Of a stretch of DNA of 36,085 nucleotides, positions 7,336-15,499 are shown piece after piece. The notes below the pieces were generated by a model. It was given only the letters and a program-made list of their open reading frames with translations, ran no database searches and was not told the DNA's origin. The DNA is from Planctomycetia bacterium (GTDB lineage Bacteria > Planctomycetota > Planctomycetia > Gemmatales > Gemmataceae): contig SXID01000047.1 of NCBI GenBank assembly GCA_005772955.1, positions 1 to 36,085 of the forward strand, given 5' to 3'. Numbering within the stretch: the first letter of the stretch is position 1; the number at the start of each line of letters is the position of its first letter. A program made the position numbers and the translations under genes.

Positions 7336-8486
7336 GACACGTCCTCCGATCCAAGATACGCTTCGATTACTTTGGGGTCGCGGCTGATTTCGGCCGGCGT
7401 GCCCTCGGCGATTTTCACCCCGAAGTTCAGCACCAGAATGCGGTCCGAAATTCCCATCACGAGGCTCATGTGGTGCTCGATGAGCAGCACAGTCATGCCG
7501 CGATCGCGAATCTTGCGGATCAACTCCATCAAGTCAACGGTCTCGCTGGGGTTCATGCCTGCGGCCGGTTCGTCGAGCAGGAGGAGTTTGGGGTTGGTGG
7601 CCATCGCGCGTGCGATTTCGAGCCGCCGCTGATCGCCATAAGGGAGGTTCTTGGCGAGTTCGTTGTGTCGCCCCGCGAGACCGACGAACGCGAGCAATTC
7701 GGCCGCGCGCGCCTCGGCTTCGGCTTCCCGACTCCGCGCGCCGATGCCGAGGGCCGCGAGCAGCGGGTGACCGGGGATGGATCGCGTCATGCCGACGAGG
7801 ATGTTCTCCAGTACCGTCATGGACTGAAAGAGGCGGATGTTCTGGAACGTGCGGGCGATGCCGCCTTGCGTGATGACGTCCGGCGCACGGCGCGACCGGC
7901 GCCAGGTCACGAGCGTCCCGGCCGCGCCGATTGCGAACCCCGCGATCAGCCCGCCGATGCCCGACACCGGGCGGCTCGCGAGGTGCGCCGCGGCCCCGCT
8001 CCGGGCCTCCGACCACACGAACGGGTTCGCCGCCCGCGCTGCCAACTTCCGCTGTTCTTCCTTCTTCTCGAACTCCTCGTCCGACAACCTCGCGTCGATC
8101 TCCGCGTCGCGCTGGGTCGCCTCGACGATGTGGTCCACGATCCGCGTCTGGCGCGCCGCTTCGGTGTCGCGGATCGCGCGCTTCCAGAGCGCGTTCACGT
8201 TCACCGCGAACAGCGCGACCAAGACCGCCACGATCAACCCGATACCCGCGGCGCCCGCGACGACCGTCCAGGCGAACGGTCGGACGAGCGGTCGCCCCTG
8301 GAACAGTACCTCGCCCTCGGTCGGCTCGTAAATGCCCGTGACCGCGTTGAACACCGTCGTCGTCCCGGCCCCGTTCGGGCCGATGACGGAGAAGATTTTC
8401 CCGTCTTCCACGGCGAGATCGACGGCGTTGACGGCGGTAATCCCGCCGAACCGCATCGTCAGTTTGTGGATGGTGAGAACGGCCAT
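7332..8486 (-). CDS. livG: LivG-type ABC ATPase with an inserted membrane hairpin and altered Walker A
   Basis: 384 residues against about 255 for ordinary LivG. The start (AVLTIHKLTMRFGGITAVN) and the C-terminal part (GIARTFQNIRLFQSMTVLEN, signature LPYGDQRRLEIARAM, Walker B LLLLDEPAAGMNP, IEHHM) are clearly LivG. Two features are odd. Walker A reads GPNGAGTTT: residue 42, the phosphate-binding Lys, is Thr (ACG). Between FQGRPL (about 66) and the Q-loop (Gln215), where LivG normally has about 12 residues, there are about 137, with hydrophobic segments at 72-96 and 175-195 flanking a charged, partly helical linker of about 75 residues; RRSRR follows the second segment, as expected for a cytoplasmic end. 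The frame is continuous and the GC and codon use match the neighbours. It is downstream of livM by 56 nt and overlaps livF. Confidence 0.9.
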   Translation of the reverse strand: MAVLTIHKLTMRFGGITAVNAVDLAVEDGKIFSVIGPNGAGTTTVFNAVTGIYEPTEGEVLFQGRPLVRPFAWTVVAGAAGIGLIVAVLVALFAVNVNALWKRAIRDTEAARQTRIVDHIVEATQRDAEIDARLSDEEFEKKEEQRKLAARAANPFVWSEARSGAAAHLASRPVSGIGGLIAGFAIGAAGTLVTWRRSRRAPDVITQGGIARTFQNIRLFQSMTVLENILVGMTRSIPGHPLLAALGIGARSREAEAEARAAELLAFVGLAGRHNELAKNLPYGDQRRLEIARAMATNPKLLLLDEPAAGMNPSETVDLMELIRKIRDRGMTVLLIEHHMSLVMGISDRILVLNFGVKIAEGTPAEISRDPKVIEAYLGSEDVS

Positions 8487-8542
8487 AGGGTACGGGAGTC
8501 CGGGTCGGTGGTCGGAGGTCGGCGTCGGTGGTCCTCACCGGT

Positions 8543-9691
8543 TCATTCGTTCTTCTTGCCTCGGTCCACTGGCTTGTCCTTTGCCTCGGCCTCGGCTTTT
8601 GCGGCTCGCTCTCCGGCGGCTTCGTCGCGTTCGGGGTGCAACTCGCGCTTCTGGCGCGCCGCGGGTAGCATCCCCTCCGGGCGGAACCGCATCATCAGAA
8701 TGAGCGCCAGCCCGAAGATGAACAGCCGCCAGCCGCTGACCTTCAGGTACTCCTTCCCTTCGGGGTTCACCTTCTGTTCTTGAAGCCAGTTGTCGAGCAT
8801 CGAGGTGACGATCTGGTCGTAGCCGACGAGCAGGACAACACCGAGCAGCACGCCGGGTCGGTTGCCTAGCCCGCCGAGGATGATGCAGCAGATGACGAGC
8901 ATGGACCGCTCGAAGCCGTAGGCGCGCGGCTCGGTGGTGCCGTCCTGCGAGATCGCGAACAGCGCACCGGCCAGGCCCGCGAGGCCGGCACCCAGCGCGA
9001 TCGCGGACAGCTTCAGTTTGGCCGGATTCAGGCCCATGCACGAGGCCGCGAGTTCGTCCTCGCGCATCGCCACCCACGCCCGGCCGAGGCGACTCCGCTC
9101 CAGGTTCCGCAGGAAGATTACGACCCCTGCGAGCACCGCAAGGCACAGGTAGTACAGGCGCGGGTAGCCGCGCCACGAGTCCTTCCAGCCGGGCCGCGAC
9201 TTCTCGAACACCGGGTCGTCGAACCCCGGGAAGAAGTTCGGCGATACCGGCGTCAGCCCCTTCGTGCCGTCGGTGAGGGCGTCGAGGTTGCGGATCACGG
9301 AGACGGTGATGATGCCGAACCCCATGGTGACGAGCGCGAGGTAGTCCCCTCGCAGGCGCAGTGTGGGCGCGGTGGTGGCGACCCCGACCGCGGCGGCCAC
9401 CAGCATGGCGGCGACCGCGGCCACGAGGAAGCTGGACGCGAACGGGAACCCGCTGGTGGTAAGGATCGCGGTGACGTAGGCGCCGATGCCGAAGAACGCC
9501 GCAATGCCGAGGTGCAGCAGTCCGGTGTACCCGACGACGACGTTCAGCCCGAGCGCCAGGATCGCGAAGCACAGCACCGGGATGAGCTGCGTGCCGTAAG
9601 TGGCGATGTACCGTCCCTGGAGGAACGGGAGCGCGGCCAGGAGCACGAACCCGGCGACCATCCAGTATCCCGCGGCGCCGCGGAGGCTCAT
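8543..9691 (-). CDS. livM: ABC transporter permease LivM
   Basis: 382 residues; the ATG at 9691 overlaps the livH stop (ATGA), which fixes the start better than the upstream ORF extension to 9781. The protein is polytopic with about ten hydrophobic segments and carries LivM signatures: ALGLNVVVGYTGLLHLGIAAFFGIGAYV near the N terminus, LRLRGDYLALVTMGFG, the cytoplasmic EAA-like loop (RNLERSRLGRAWVAMREDELAA) and the closing MRFRPEGMLP. A charged 45-residue tail (KRELHPERDEAAGERAAKAEAEAKD...) follows and is not part of the family core. It forms the inner-membrane channel with LivH. A long segment with GFDDPVFEKSRPGWKDSWRG enlarges a periplasmic loop. Confidence 0.95.
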   Translation of the reverse strand: MSLRGAAGYWMVAGFVLLAALPFLQGRYIATYGTQLIPVLCFAILALGLNVVVGYTGLLHLGIAAFFGIGAYVTAILTTSGFPFASSFLVAAVAAMLVAAAVGVATTAPTLRLRGDYLALVTMGFGIITVSVIRNLDALTDGTKGLTPVSPNFFPGFDDPVFEKSRPGWKDSWRGYPRLYYLCLAVLAGVVIFLRNLERSRLGRAWVAMREDELAASCMGLNPAKLKLSAIALGAGLAGLAGALFAISQDGTTEPRAYGFERSMLVICCIILGGLGNRPGVLLGVVLLVGYDQIVTSMLDNWLQEQKVNPEGKEYLKVSGWRLFIFGLALILMMRFRPEGMLPAARQKRELHPERDEAAGERAAKAEAEAKDKPVDRGKKNE

Positions 9692-10638
9692 ACCTTCTCC
9701 CGTGTGCGCGCGCCGAGGATGCCGTTGGGCCTGAAGATCAGGATCACGATCAGGATGGCGAAGATCAGCGGCTGACGCCACTGGTCCCCGACGTAGCCGG
9801 TACCGAGCTTCTCGATAAGGCCGATAAGGATGCCCCCGAGTACCGCGCCGGGAATGTTGCCGATCCCACCGAGCACGGCCGCGGTGAACGCGAACAGCCC
9901 GGTCTGGAAGCCCATCTGGTAGCCGGCACTGTTGACGTACAACCCGTACACAACGGCCGCGACCCCCGCCAGCGCGCCGCCGATGGCGAACGTCGCGGCG
10001 ATCACGCGGTCCACGTTGATGCCCATGAGTTGCGCCGCGGTCGGGTTCTGCGCGGTGGCCCGCATCGCCTTGCCCAACGCCGTGTACCGCACGAACAGCG
10101 TCAGCGCCACCATCACCGGGAGCGTGACCACGATCACCATGAGGTGCTGGTAGGTAAACTCGACCCGGTAGCCGGGGGTCAGGTTCGTGGGCGGGATGAG
10201 TTCGGGGAAGTTCAGGTCGTAAGTGCCCATCCAGAACACGCCGATGTTCATGAAGATGAAGCTCACACCGATCGCGGAGACGAGCGGCGCCAACTTCGGC
10301 GCGTTCCGCAGCGGCTTGTACACGACGCGGTCCACGGTCACGTTCAGCGCCGCGCAGAACACCGGGGCCGCGACCAGCATGATCGCGACGGCGAGGACCG
10401 CGAACTCGCCGGTGGCCTGACCCTTCGCGCCGGCCGCGCCGACCCAGATCGCCAGTTGGAGCGAGAAGAACGCGCCGAGCATGAACAGGTCGCCGTGCGC
10501 GAAGTTAATCAGTTCGATGATGCCGTACACCATCGTGTAGCCGAGCGCGATGAGCGCGTACAGCAACCCGGTGACCAACCCGGCGAGCAGGTACTGGTAG
10601 ATCTCCGGACCGAGGGCGGCGGCGATAGACTCGAACAT
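9688..10638 (-). CDS. livH: ABC transporter permease LivH
   Basis: 316 residues, ATG at 10638. The hallmark LivH opening is present: YLLAGLVTGLLYALIALGYTMVYGIIELINFAHGDLFMLGAF. Later come the EAA-loop GKAMRATAQNPTAAQLMGINVDRVIAATFAIGGALAGVA and QTGLFAFTAAVLGGIGNIPGAVLGG, ending with FRPNGILG. Eight or so membrane segments fit the family. It pairs with LivM as the import channel. It follows the first binding-protein gene after a 108-nt gap holding an imperfect hairpin, an arrangement that often lowers permease expression relative to the binding protein. Confidence 0.95.
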   Translation of the reverse strand: MFESIAAALGPEIYQYLLAGLVTGLLYALIALGYTMVYGIIELINFAHGDLFMLGAFFSLQLAIWVGAAGAKGQATGEFAVLAVAIMLVAAPVFCAALNVTVDRVVYKPLRNAPKLAPLVSAIGVSFIFMNIGVFWMGTYDLNFPELIPPTNLTPGYRVEFTYQHLMVIVVTLPVMVALTLFVRYTALGKAMRATAQNPTAAQLMGINVDRVIAATFAIGGALAGVAAVVYGLYVNSAGYQMGFQTGLFAFTAAVLGGIGNIPGAVLGGILIGLIEKLGTGYVGDQWRQPLIFAILIVILIFRPNGILGARTREKV

Positions 10639-10667
10639 CGGGCCTCGCGGCGAGCGGGGTCTTCAAA

Positions 10668-10738
10668 GTAGTAGACCCACGCCATGTGCCGTCGCTGCGA
10701 CAGGAGCGACGCAACGGCACACGGCAAGTGCCTACTAC
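10668..10738. repeat. Imperfect inverted repeat between binding-protein and permease genes
   Basis: GTAGTAG and CTACTAC bracket the element, and TGTGCCGT / ACGGCACA pair inside it, with CGCT/AGCG nearest the loop. Within a same-strand operon it may act as a partial terminator or mRNA-stabilising hairpin after the binding-protein gene. It could equally be another dispersed palindromic element. Confidence 0.5.
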
Positions 10739-10746
10739 GTTGGGGG

Positions 10747-12051
10747 CTACTTCGTGATGGTCTTCTTCGGAATGAACTTCCCGCCTTCGACGCGGCTGAC
10801 GGTGACCTGGCGGAGCGTGGTGTCGCCGTTGCGGTCGAAGCTCCACCCCTCCGCGCCGCCCACGGCCCCATCGGTGAAGCTCTTGGTTGCAAGCACCGCC
10901 TTGCGGATCTCCTCGCGGTCCTTCTTGCCGGCCTTGATGATGGCCGCGAGTACCACCTTCGCGCACTCGTACCCGTACAGCGCAAACGCCTCGGGGTCGG
11001 TCTTGAACTTCTCCTTGTACTTCTTGACGAACTCGGCCCCCTTACCGGTCAGTTGCGACGGGTCGAGGCCGACAATGGTGACGTAGGTCCGGTTGTTCAG
11101 GTTGGCCGCGCCGGCGCTGTCGATGAAGGCCTGCTCGTAGCACCCGTCCGGGGCCAGCATCGGGCACATCAGCCCGGACTTCACGAGATCTTTCGCGATC
11201 TGGCCGCCCTTGCTTTGTGTGGTGCCGCCGAAGTACACGAGGTCCGGGTTGGTGCCCTTGATCTTGGTCATCAGCCCGCCGTACTCGACGGCCGCGGTGT
11301 CGATGCCCTCGTCCCCGACGATTTCCATCTTCAACTCTTCGGCCCGCTGGCGAAACAACTTCGCCAGTCCCTCGCCGTACAGTTCCTTGTCGTTGAGGAT
11401 GTACACCTTCTTCACTTTCAACTCTTCGGCGGCGAAGTCCGCGGCGAGCGGCCCCTGCAGGTCGTCGGTGGTGCAGACGCGGCAGAAGTGGACCCGCTTG
11501 GGCTTGAATGGTTGGTACTTCTCCGGCTCGTCCGGCGCGACGCCCTTGATCTTCTTGGTCAGCCCCGGCCACGTCACGGCGGGCGAGACCTGCACCAGCC
11601 CGGCCTCGTTCAGTTCCGGCATCGAGATCTTGGCCGCGTTCGAGTTGTACGGCCCGATGTATGCCATCACGTCCGGATCCGCGACGGCCTTTTGCGCGTT
11701 CGCCTTCTCGGTCGGTCCGTCCCACGAGCCGGACGCGGCGGTTGCGTCGTCCCAGTCCTTGTAGTCGATGACGAACTTGGAGTTCGCGTCGGCCATGTAC
11801 TCTTCGACCGCCATCTGGATGCCGTTGACGATCGTGTTTGTCTGCCCGCGGGCGCTGCCGGTGCGCGGCAGGCTGGAGACGATGCGGATGGTCTCCTTTG
11901 TGCCCGGCGTGGGGTCGCCGGGCTTGGGAGCTTCCTTCTCGGTGGGCTTGGGTGTGCCGCCGCACCCGGAGAGGGCGAGCACGCCCGCCCCGACCGCGGC
12001 CACGCCGCCGGTGGCAAGGAACTTGCGGCGATCGATCTTGCGATTACCCAC
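10747..12051 (-). CDS. Branched-chain amino acid-type ABC substrate-binding lipoprotein
   Basis: 434 residues from a GTG at 12051 with GGAGGG upstream. The N terminus combines a twin-arginine motif (DRRKFLATGG) and a lipobox (ALSGC), so it is predicted to be Tat-exported and lipid-anchored. A linker rich in Pro/Lys/Glu precedes the type I periplasmic-binding fold: IRIVSSLPRTGSARGQ, DDATAASGSWDGPTEKANAQ, IGPYNSNAAKISMPELNEAG, LAADFAAEELKVKKVYILND, PDLVYFGGTTQSKGG and ALYGYECAKVVLAA. It delivers ligand to LivHM. Close similarity along the whole length to the adjacent 12152-13357 product shows a tandem duplication. The ligand (branched-chain amino acid, urea or amide) cannot be told. Confidence 0.9.
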   Translation of the reverse strand: MGNRKIDRRKFLATGGVAAVGAGVLALSGCGGTPKPTEKEAPKPGDPTPGTKETIRIVSSLPRTGSARGQTNTIVNGIQMAVEEYMADANSKFVIDYKDWDDATAASGSWDGPTEKANAQKAVADPDVMAYIGPYNSNAAKISMPELNEAGLVQVSPAVTWPGLTKKIKGVAPDEPEKYQPFKPKRVHFCRVCTTDDLQGPLAADFAAEELKVKKVYILNDKELYGEGLAKLFRQRAEELKMEIVGDEGIDTAAVEYGGLMTKIKGTNPDLVYFGGTTQSKGGQIAKDLVKSGLMCPMLAPDGCYEQAFIDSAGAANLNNRTYVTIVGLDPSQLTGKGAEFVKKYKEKFKTDPEAFALYGYECAKVVLAAIIKAGKKDREEIRKAVLATKSFTDGAVGGAEGWSFDRNGDTTLRQVTVSRVEGGKFIPKKTITK

Positions 12052-12127
12052 GGCGAACCCTCCGGTTGGTGTGTCGGTATCAAGCCAGAATGTAGGCCCG
12101 AACCGCGTACTCGTCTAGTTCCCTTGC

Positions 12128-12145
12128 GAAGCCGCGAGCGGCTTC
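12128..12145. repeat. Short GAAGCCGC palindrome between tandem binding-protein genes
   Basis: GAAGCCGC-GA-GCGGCTTC forms an 8-bp hairpin 6 nt after the upstream stop codon. The same core (CGAAGCCGCGAGCGG) recurs at 16442-16469 and twice in 34262-34411, so it is a dispersed REP-like unit as well as a possible attenuator. Confidence 0.6.
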
Positions 12146-12151
12146 AAAAGC

Positions 12152-13357
12152 TCACTTCGTGCCCATTACCTTCACCGCGCGGAACTTCCCCTTCTCGATC
12201 GTCGCGATGGTGAGCGGTTGCAGCGTGGTGTCCCCGTCGGCGTCGAAGCTCCACTTGCCGAGCAACCCCTTCGCGAAGTCTTTCGTTTCCACAACCGCCT
12301 TGCGGACTGCTTCACGGTCCTTCTTGCCGACCGCGCGGAGCGCCTCCAACACAACGACCGCGGCTTCGTAGCCGTACACCGCGAAGGCTTCTGGGTCGTT
12401 TTTGTACTTTTCCTTGTAGCGTTTCACGAAGTCGGCTCCTGCGCCCTTCAGTCGCGCCGGGTCGATGCCGCCGATGGTGACGAAGCACTTCATCGCGTCG
12501 AGCGTGTCGGCCCCGACGACCTCGATGAACGCCTGCTCGTAGCAGCCGTCGGGCACCATGAACGGGCAGTTCACCTTCTCCGCGTGCAGCGCCTTCGCGA
12601 GCGCCGGGCCGTTGCTTTGGGTCGTGCCACCGAAGTACACAAGATCGGGCCCCGCGTCCTTGATCTTCATCATCAGCGCTTTGAAGTCGCGCTGGATGGC
12701 GGTGATGCTCTCGTGTGCCAGCACCTTGATCTTCAGCTCCTCGCACCGCTTCTTGAAGAGCGTGGCGACGCCGAGGCCGTACAGCTCCTTGTCGTCGATC
12801 ACGAAGACCGTCTTGATCTTTAGCTCTTCCGCTGCGAAGTCAGCGGACAGCGGACCCTGACTGCCGTCGTGCGGGCAGACGCGGCAGAACGTGATCTTCT
12901 TCCCAGGGCGGTACTTCTCCGGTTCGTCCGGGTCCGCGCTGGGCGTTTTCTTGGTCAGACCGGGCATGCTCGCGGACGGCGTGACTTGCACCAACCCGGC
13001 TCGGTTTAGAATCGGTGACGAGACGCGCGCCGCGCCGGAGTTGTACGGGCCGATGAGCGCCATCACATCCTTGTCCGCGACCGCTTCTTGCGCGATCTCT
13101 TTTTCCGTGTCGGGATCCCACGCGCCGCTGGCAGCGGTCGCGTCGTCGCGGTCCAGGTACGCTACCTCGAACGGCAGCACCTTCTCGAAGTCTGCGATCG
13201 CCATCTTGATCGCGTTCGCGATACCGTCGGTCGATCTCTTCGCAGTGCCGGTTCGCGGGAGGCAGGAGACGATCTTCACCCTCTCCTTCGGGTCGGCCCC
13301 GAGCACGAACGAACCACCGGCGGCAGCGGCAGCGGCGAGGAAGGTGCGGCGGTCCAT
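12152..13357 (-). CDS. Branched-chain amino acid-type ABC substrate-binding protein, soluble paralogue
   Basis: 401 residues, ATG at 13357 with GGAGAC upstream. The leader DRRTFLAAAAAAGGSFVLGAD has the twin-arginine pattern but no lipobox Cys, so the mature protein is probably soluble in the periplasm. The binding fold matches its neighbour block by block (VKIVSCLPRTGTAKRSTDG, RDDATAASGAWDPDTEKE, LIGPYNSGAARVSS, PDLVYFGGTTQSNG, VYGYEAAVVVLEAL). Sequence differences are spread through the ligand-facing segments, so the two may have different ligands or affinities for one permease. It starts 13 nt after the dtd stop, suggesting that transcription of the whole block begins at or above dtd. Confidence 0.9.
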   Translation of the reverse strand: MDRRTFLAAAAAAGGSFVLGADPKERVKIVSCLPRTGTAKRSTDGIANAIKMAIADFEKVLPFEVAYLDRDDATAASGAWDPDTEKEIAQEAVADKDVMALIGPYNSGAARVSSPILNRAGLVQVTPSASMPGLTKKTPSADPDEPEKYRPGKKITFCRVCPHDGSQGPLSADFAAEELKIKTVFVIDDKELYGLGVATLFKKRCEELKIKVLAHESITAIQRDFKALMMKIKDAGPDLVYFGGTTQSNGPALAKALHAEKVNCPFMVPDGCYEQAFIEVVGADTLDAMKCFVTIGGIDPARLKGAGADFVKRYKEKYKNDPEAFAVYGYEAAVVVLEALRAVGKKDREAVRKAVVETKDFAKGLLGKWSFDADGDTTLQPLTIATIEKGKFRAVKVMGTK

Positions 13358-13370
13358 CGGGAAGTCTCCG

Positions 13371-13814
13371 TTACGCGGGTGAATCGAGCACGAACGTGAC
13401 CGGTCCGTCGTTGACCAACGCGACCTGCATGTCGGCCGCGAACCGGCCGGTGGCGACCGGTACGCCGAGCATCTTCAGCGCGGTGACGAACGCCTCGTAC
13501 AGTGGTTCCGCGATGGCCGGTTGTGCGGCTCCTATGAAGCTCGGACGCCGCCCCTTTGAGCAATCCCCGTACAGCGTGAACTGGCTCACGACGAGTATGC
13601 TGCCGCTCACGTCCTGAACGGACAGGTTCATCTTGCCGTCGGTGTCGTCGAACGCGCGGAGGTTCGCGACCTTCTCCGCGAGCCAGTCCACCGACTTCCG
13701 CGTGTCGGTCGGACCGACGCCGAGTAGCACAAGCCAGCCGTGCGCGATCTCGCCCGTGACCTCCGCGGCAACGGTTACTTTGGCTTGGCGGACTCGTTGA
13801 AGGACTGCACGCAT
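13371..13814 (-). CDS. dtd: D-aminoacyl-tRNA deacylase
   Basis: 147 residues, the normal length for bacterial Dtd. It begins [15 protein letters not shown] and carries both family signatures: [14 protein letters not shown], holding the catalytic-pocket SQFTL motif, and the C-terminal [12 protein letters not shown], the cross-subunit motif containing the Gly-cisPro equivalent GP. The enzyme hydrolyses D-aminoacyl-tRNAs (and glycyl-tRNA-Ala), recycling tRNA in the cytoplasm. Here it heads an amino-acid transporter block with only 13 nt to the next gene. A link between D-amino-acid exposure and uptake is attractive but unproven; simple operon assembly is equally possible. Confidence 0.95.
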   Translation of the reverse strand: MRAVLQRVRQAKVTVAAEVTGEIAHGWLVLLGVGPTDTRKSVDWLAEKVANLRAFDDTDGKMNLSVQDVSGSILVVSQFTLYGDCSKGRRPSFIGAAQPAIAEPLYEAFVTALKMLGVPVATGRFAADMQVALVNDGPVTFVLDSPA

Positions 13815-13991
13815 CGCGAGTGGCGAAGAGGAGGATGAGGAGAATGTGATGAGCGTATCCGCCCGCGTGCGCCGACACCAGCGCCTGCGGGTAGATTTAA
13901 AGCCGCGCCCGGACGGTCAAGTTGGCCGGGCGTCGGAACGCAGGCGGAGGTGTGTCAAACCAATCGCCGGATCCAGACAACAATTCGCGAG

Positions 13992-14144
13992 TTAGGGCAT
14001 CACGCCGCCCTTTACCTTGGTCTTCACTATATCCTTCTCGCCGGGCTGCGAAACAGGCTCTGGGTTGGTCGCTGGGGTCCCGCTACAGCCGACGTTTGCG
14101 AGACCGGCAGACAGGAAGAGCAGGTAAGACAAGAATCGGCGCAT
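13992..14144 (-). CDS. Small lipoprotein (50 residues)
   Basis: An ATG at 14144 is preceded by AAGGAG at an 8-9 nt spacing, one of the clearest ribosome-binding sites in the window. The translation is a lipoprotein: MRRFLSYLLFLSAGLANVGC, with Cys20 after the lipobox, followed by SGTPATNPEPVSQPGEKDIV and a short Lys-rich end, TAA at 13992. It is transcribed in the same direction as, and 136 nt below, the DUF1559 prepilin-like gene, with a perfect hairpin in between. Small lipoproteins next to DUF1559 genes are a pattern I recall from planctomycetes; the role is unknown. It is predicted to be anchored to a membrane outside the cytoplasm. Confidence 0.75.
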   Translation of the reverse strand: MRRFLSYLLFLSAGLANVGCSGTPATNPEPVSQPGEKDIVKTKVKGGVMP

Positions 14145-14160
14145 CGGGTTAATCTCCTTG

Positions 14161-14190
14161 TCGGATCAGGGTTGCGTGGCCCTGATCCGA
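14161..14190. terminator. Perfect hairpin between the DUF1559 gene and the small lipoprotein gene
   Basis: TCGGATCAGGG and CCCTGATCCGA form an 11-bp stem with an 8-nt loop. On the minus strand it ends only a few bases before the lipoprotein ribosome-binding site, so it may separate expression of the two genes, either by partial termination or by protecting the downstream message. No U-run follows. Confidence 0.55.
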
Positions 14191-14280
14191 AATGGGCGTT
14201 GGGGCTCAAGAGTGAAACGCGGATACACGGGATGGAAACGGGGAGTCAACCAACTCCCACGTCCCTCCTCGCCGGAGCGA

Positions 14281-15264
14281 CTACCAATTTCCGGGGAGCG
14301 TTTCACCGCCCTGTGGCGTGCAGAGCGCCAGCCAAGTTGTGAGGTCCATACTCCTGTTGAACGTTCGCACACTGCCATCGCCGATGCAGACATTGATCCC
14401 TTCTGAGTGCGGCGAGTTGAGGAGTGTGTAGTCGCAATTCCCTTGTGTGGGGTTGATCTGAAAGAGTCCAGTCGCCCAGTAATTGCTGAAGAACGGATAC
14501 TGGGCATTCCCGGACTGCCCGACTGGCTGACTCCAATCCCAGAACGTGCCTCGTTTCGCTCCGCCGTTAGGGGCCGGGAGATTGGTCCCATCACAGAGTT
14601 GATAGCGTTCGCCGAAGATGACCGTACTCGACGTGCCATCGGTGATTGAAGTTATGGTCAGAGCGTTGTAGGTCGCGGTGAATGTAAAGGGCAAACCAAA
14701 CACCTGGGCGTTGCACGCGTAGTTGGTTCCGGCAAAGAAGACGTTTGCGTTGCTCGGGTTAAGAAGTGGATCGACAGGATTGAGAAAGGCTCCGCCCGAC
14801 GGGTTCGTGTTGTCAGAAGGACAGAAGTACGACGGGACCTTATTCGCTCCCACGAAAGTCGGCGTGCCCATCCTTGCCTCGCCGCTGTAGTAGGGGCCGC
14901 CCGGGTTCTCGCCGTTAAGGTTAGCGAAGTTTGGGCCGGTCAACAGCGAACTATCGTAGAGGCTCTTTTGCTCGACGTAGGGGAGCGTATGGAACAGTAT
15001 CGTTCCATACCCCGAACCCTGGGTGGGACCGGAGGGTGAGACCCAACCCTGGCAAGGCGGGAACCGACCGTGGATCCCATGTACGTTGTGGCAGCCCAGC
15101 CCGATCTGCTTCATGTTGTTCTGGCAGCTCATCCTCGCCGCCGCCGAACGGACCTTCTGGACCGCCGGAAGCAGCAACCCGATGAGAATCGCGATAATCG
15201 CAATGACCACCAACAGCTCGATGAGCGTAAAAGCGCGTCGCGGACGGAACACAGAGCGAGGCAT
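14281..15264 (-). CDS. DUF1559 (SBP_bac_10) prepilin-type N-cleavage/methylation protein
   Basis: 327 residues, ATG at 15264 with GGAGA upstream. The N terminus is a type IV pilin-like signal: [20 protein letters not shown], with Glu at the +5 position; the residue before the cleavage site is Ala instead of the usual Gly. The next helix [22 protein letters not shown] is the DUF1559 signature, and the C terminus has the family's [21 protein letters not shown]. It is probably processed by a prepilin peptidase and placed at the cytoplasmic membrane or cell surface. Planctomycetes hold dozens of such proteins, whose individual functions are unknown. Low GC-bias codons here differ mildly from neighbours. 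Confidence 0.92.
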   Translation of the reverse strand: MPRSVFRPRRAFTLIELLVVIAIIAILIGLLLPAVQKVRSAAARMSCQNNMKQIGLGCHNVHGIHGRFPPCQGWVSPSGPTQGSGYGTILFHTLPYVEQKSLYDSSLLTGPNFANLNGENPGGPYYSGEARMGTPTFVGANKVPSYFCPSDNTNPSGGAFLNPVDPLLNPSNANVFFAGTNYACNAQVFGLPFTFTATYNALTITSITDGTSSTVIFGERYQLCDGTNLPAPNGGAKRGTFWDWSQPVGQSGNAQYPFFSNYWATGLFQINPTQGNCDYTLLNSPHSEGINVCIGDGSVRTFNRSMDLTTWLALCTPQGGETLPGNW

Positions 15265-15499
15265 GATAATTCTCCGGGATGGAAAAACCGGACAGTTACC
15301 GGGGTAGGGAGCCTGGTGAAGGAGAGATGAGAAATACCTGATTAGAGTAATCCGGGTCGTCCCAGCGCGTCAAGCGCCGAATCTGACCGGCGAGTCGCGA
15401 ATCGCGCAACGGGATACCGAATCTAACTTCGCGAGTGCGAACCGGCACACGCTACAATGTCCCCATACGTTCCTCACGCCTCACGGCTCCGACACGACC

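Noticed and set aside
10684-12213. 509-codon plus-strand ORF opposite the binding-protein gene
   Set aside because: High-GC shadow; it is Arg/Gly/Val-rich without domain signatures and runs across the intergenic repeat.
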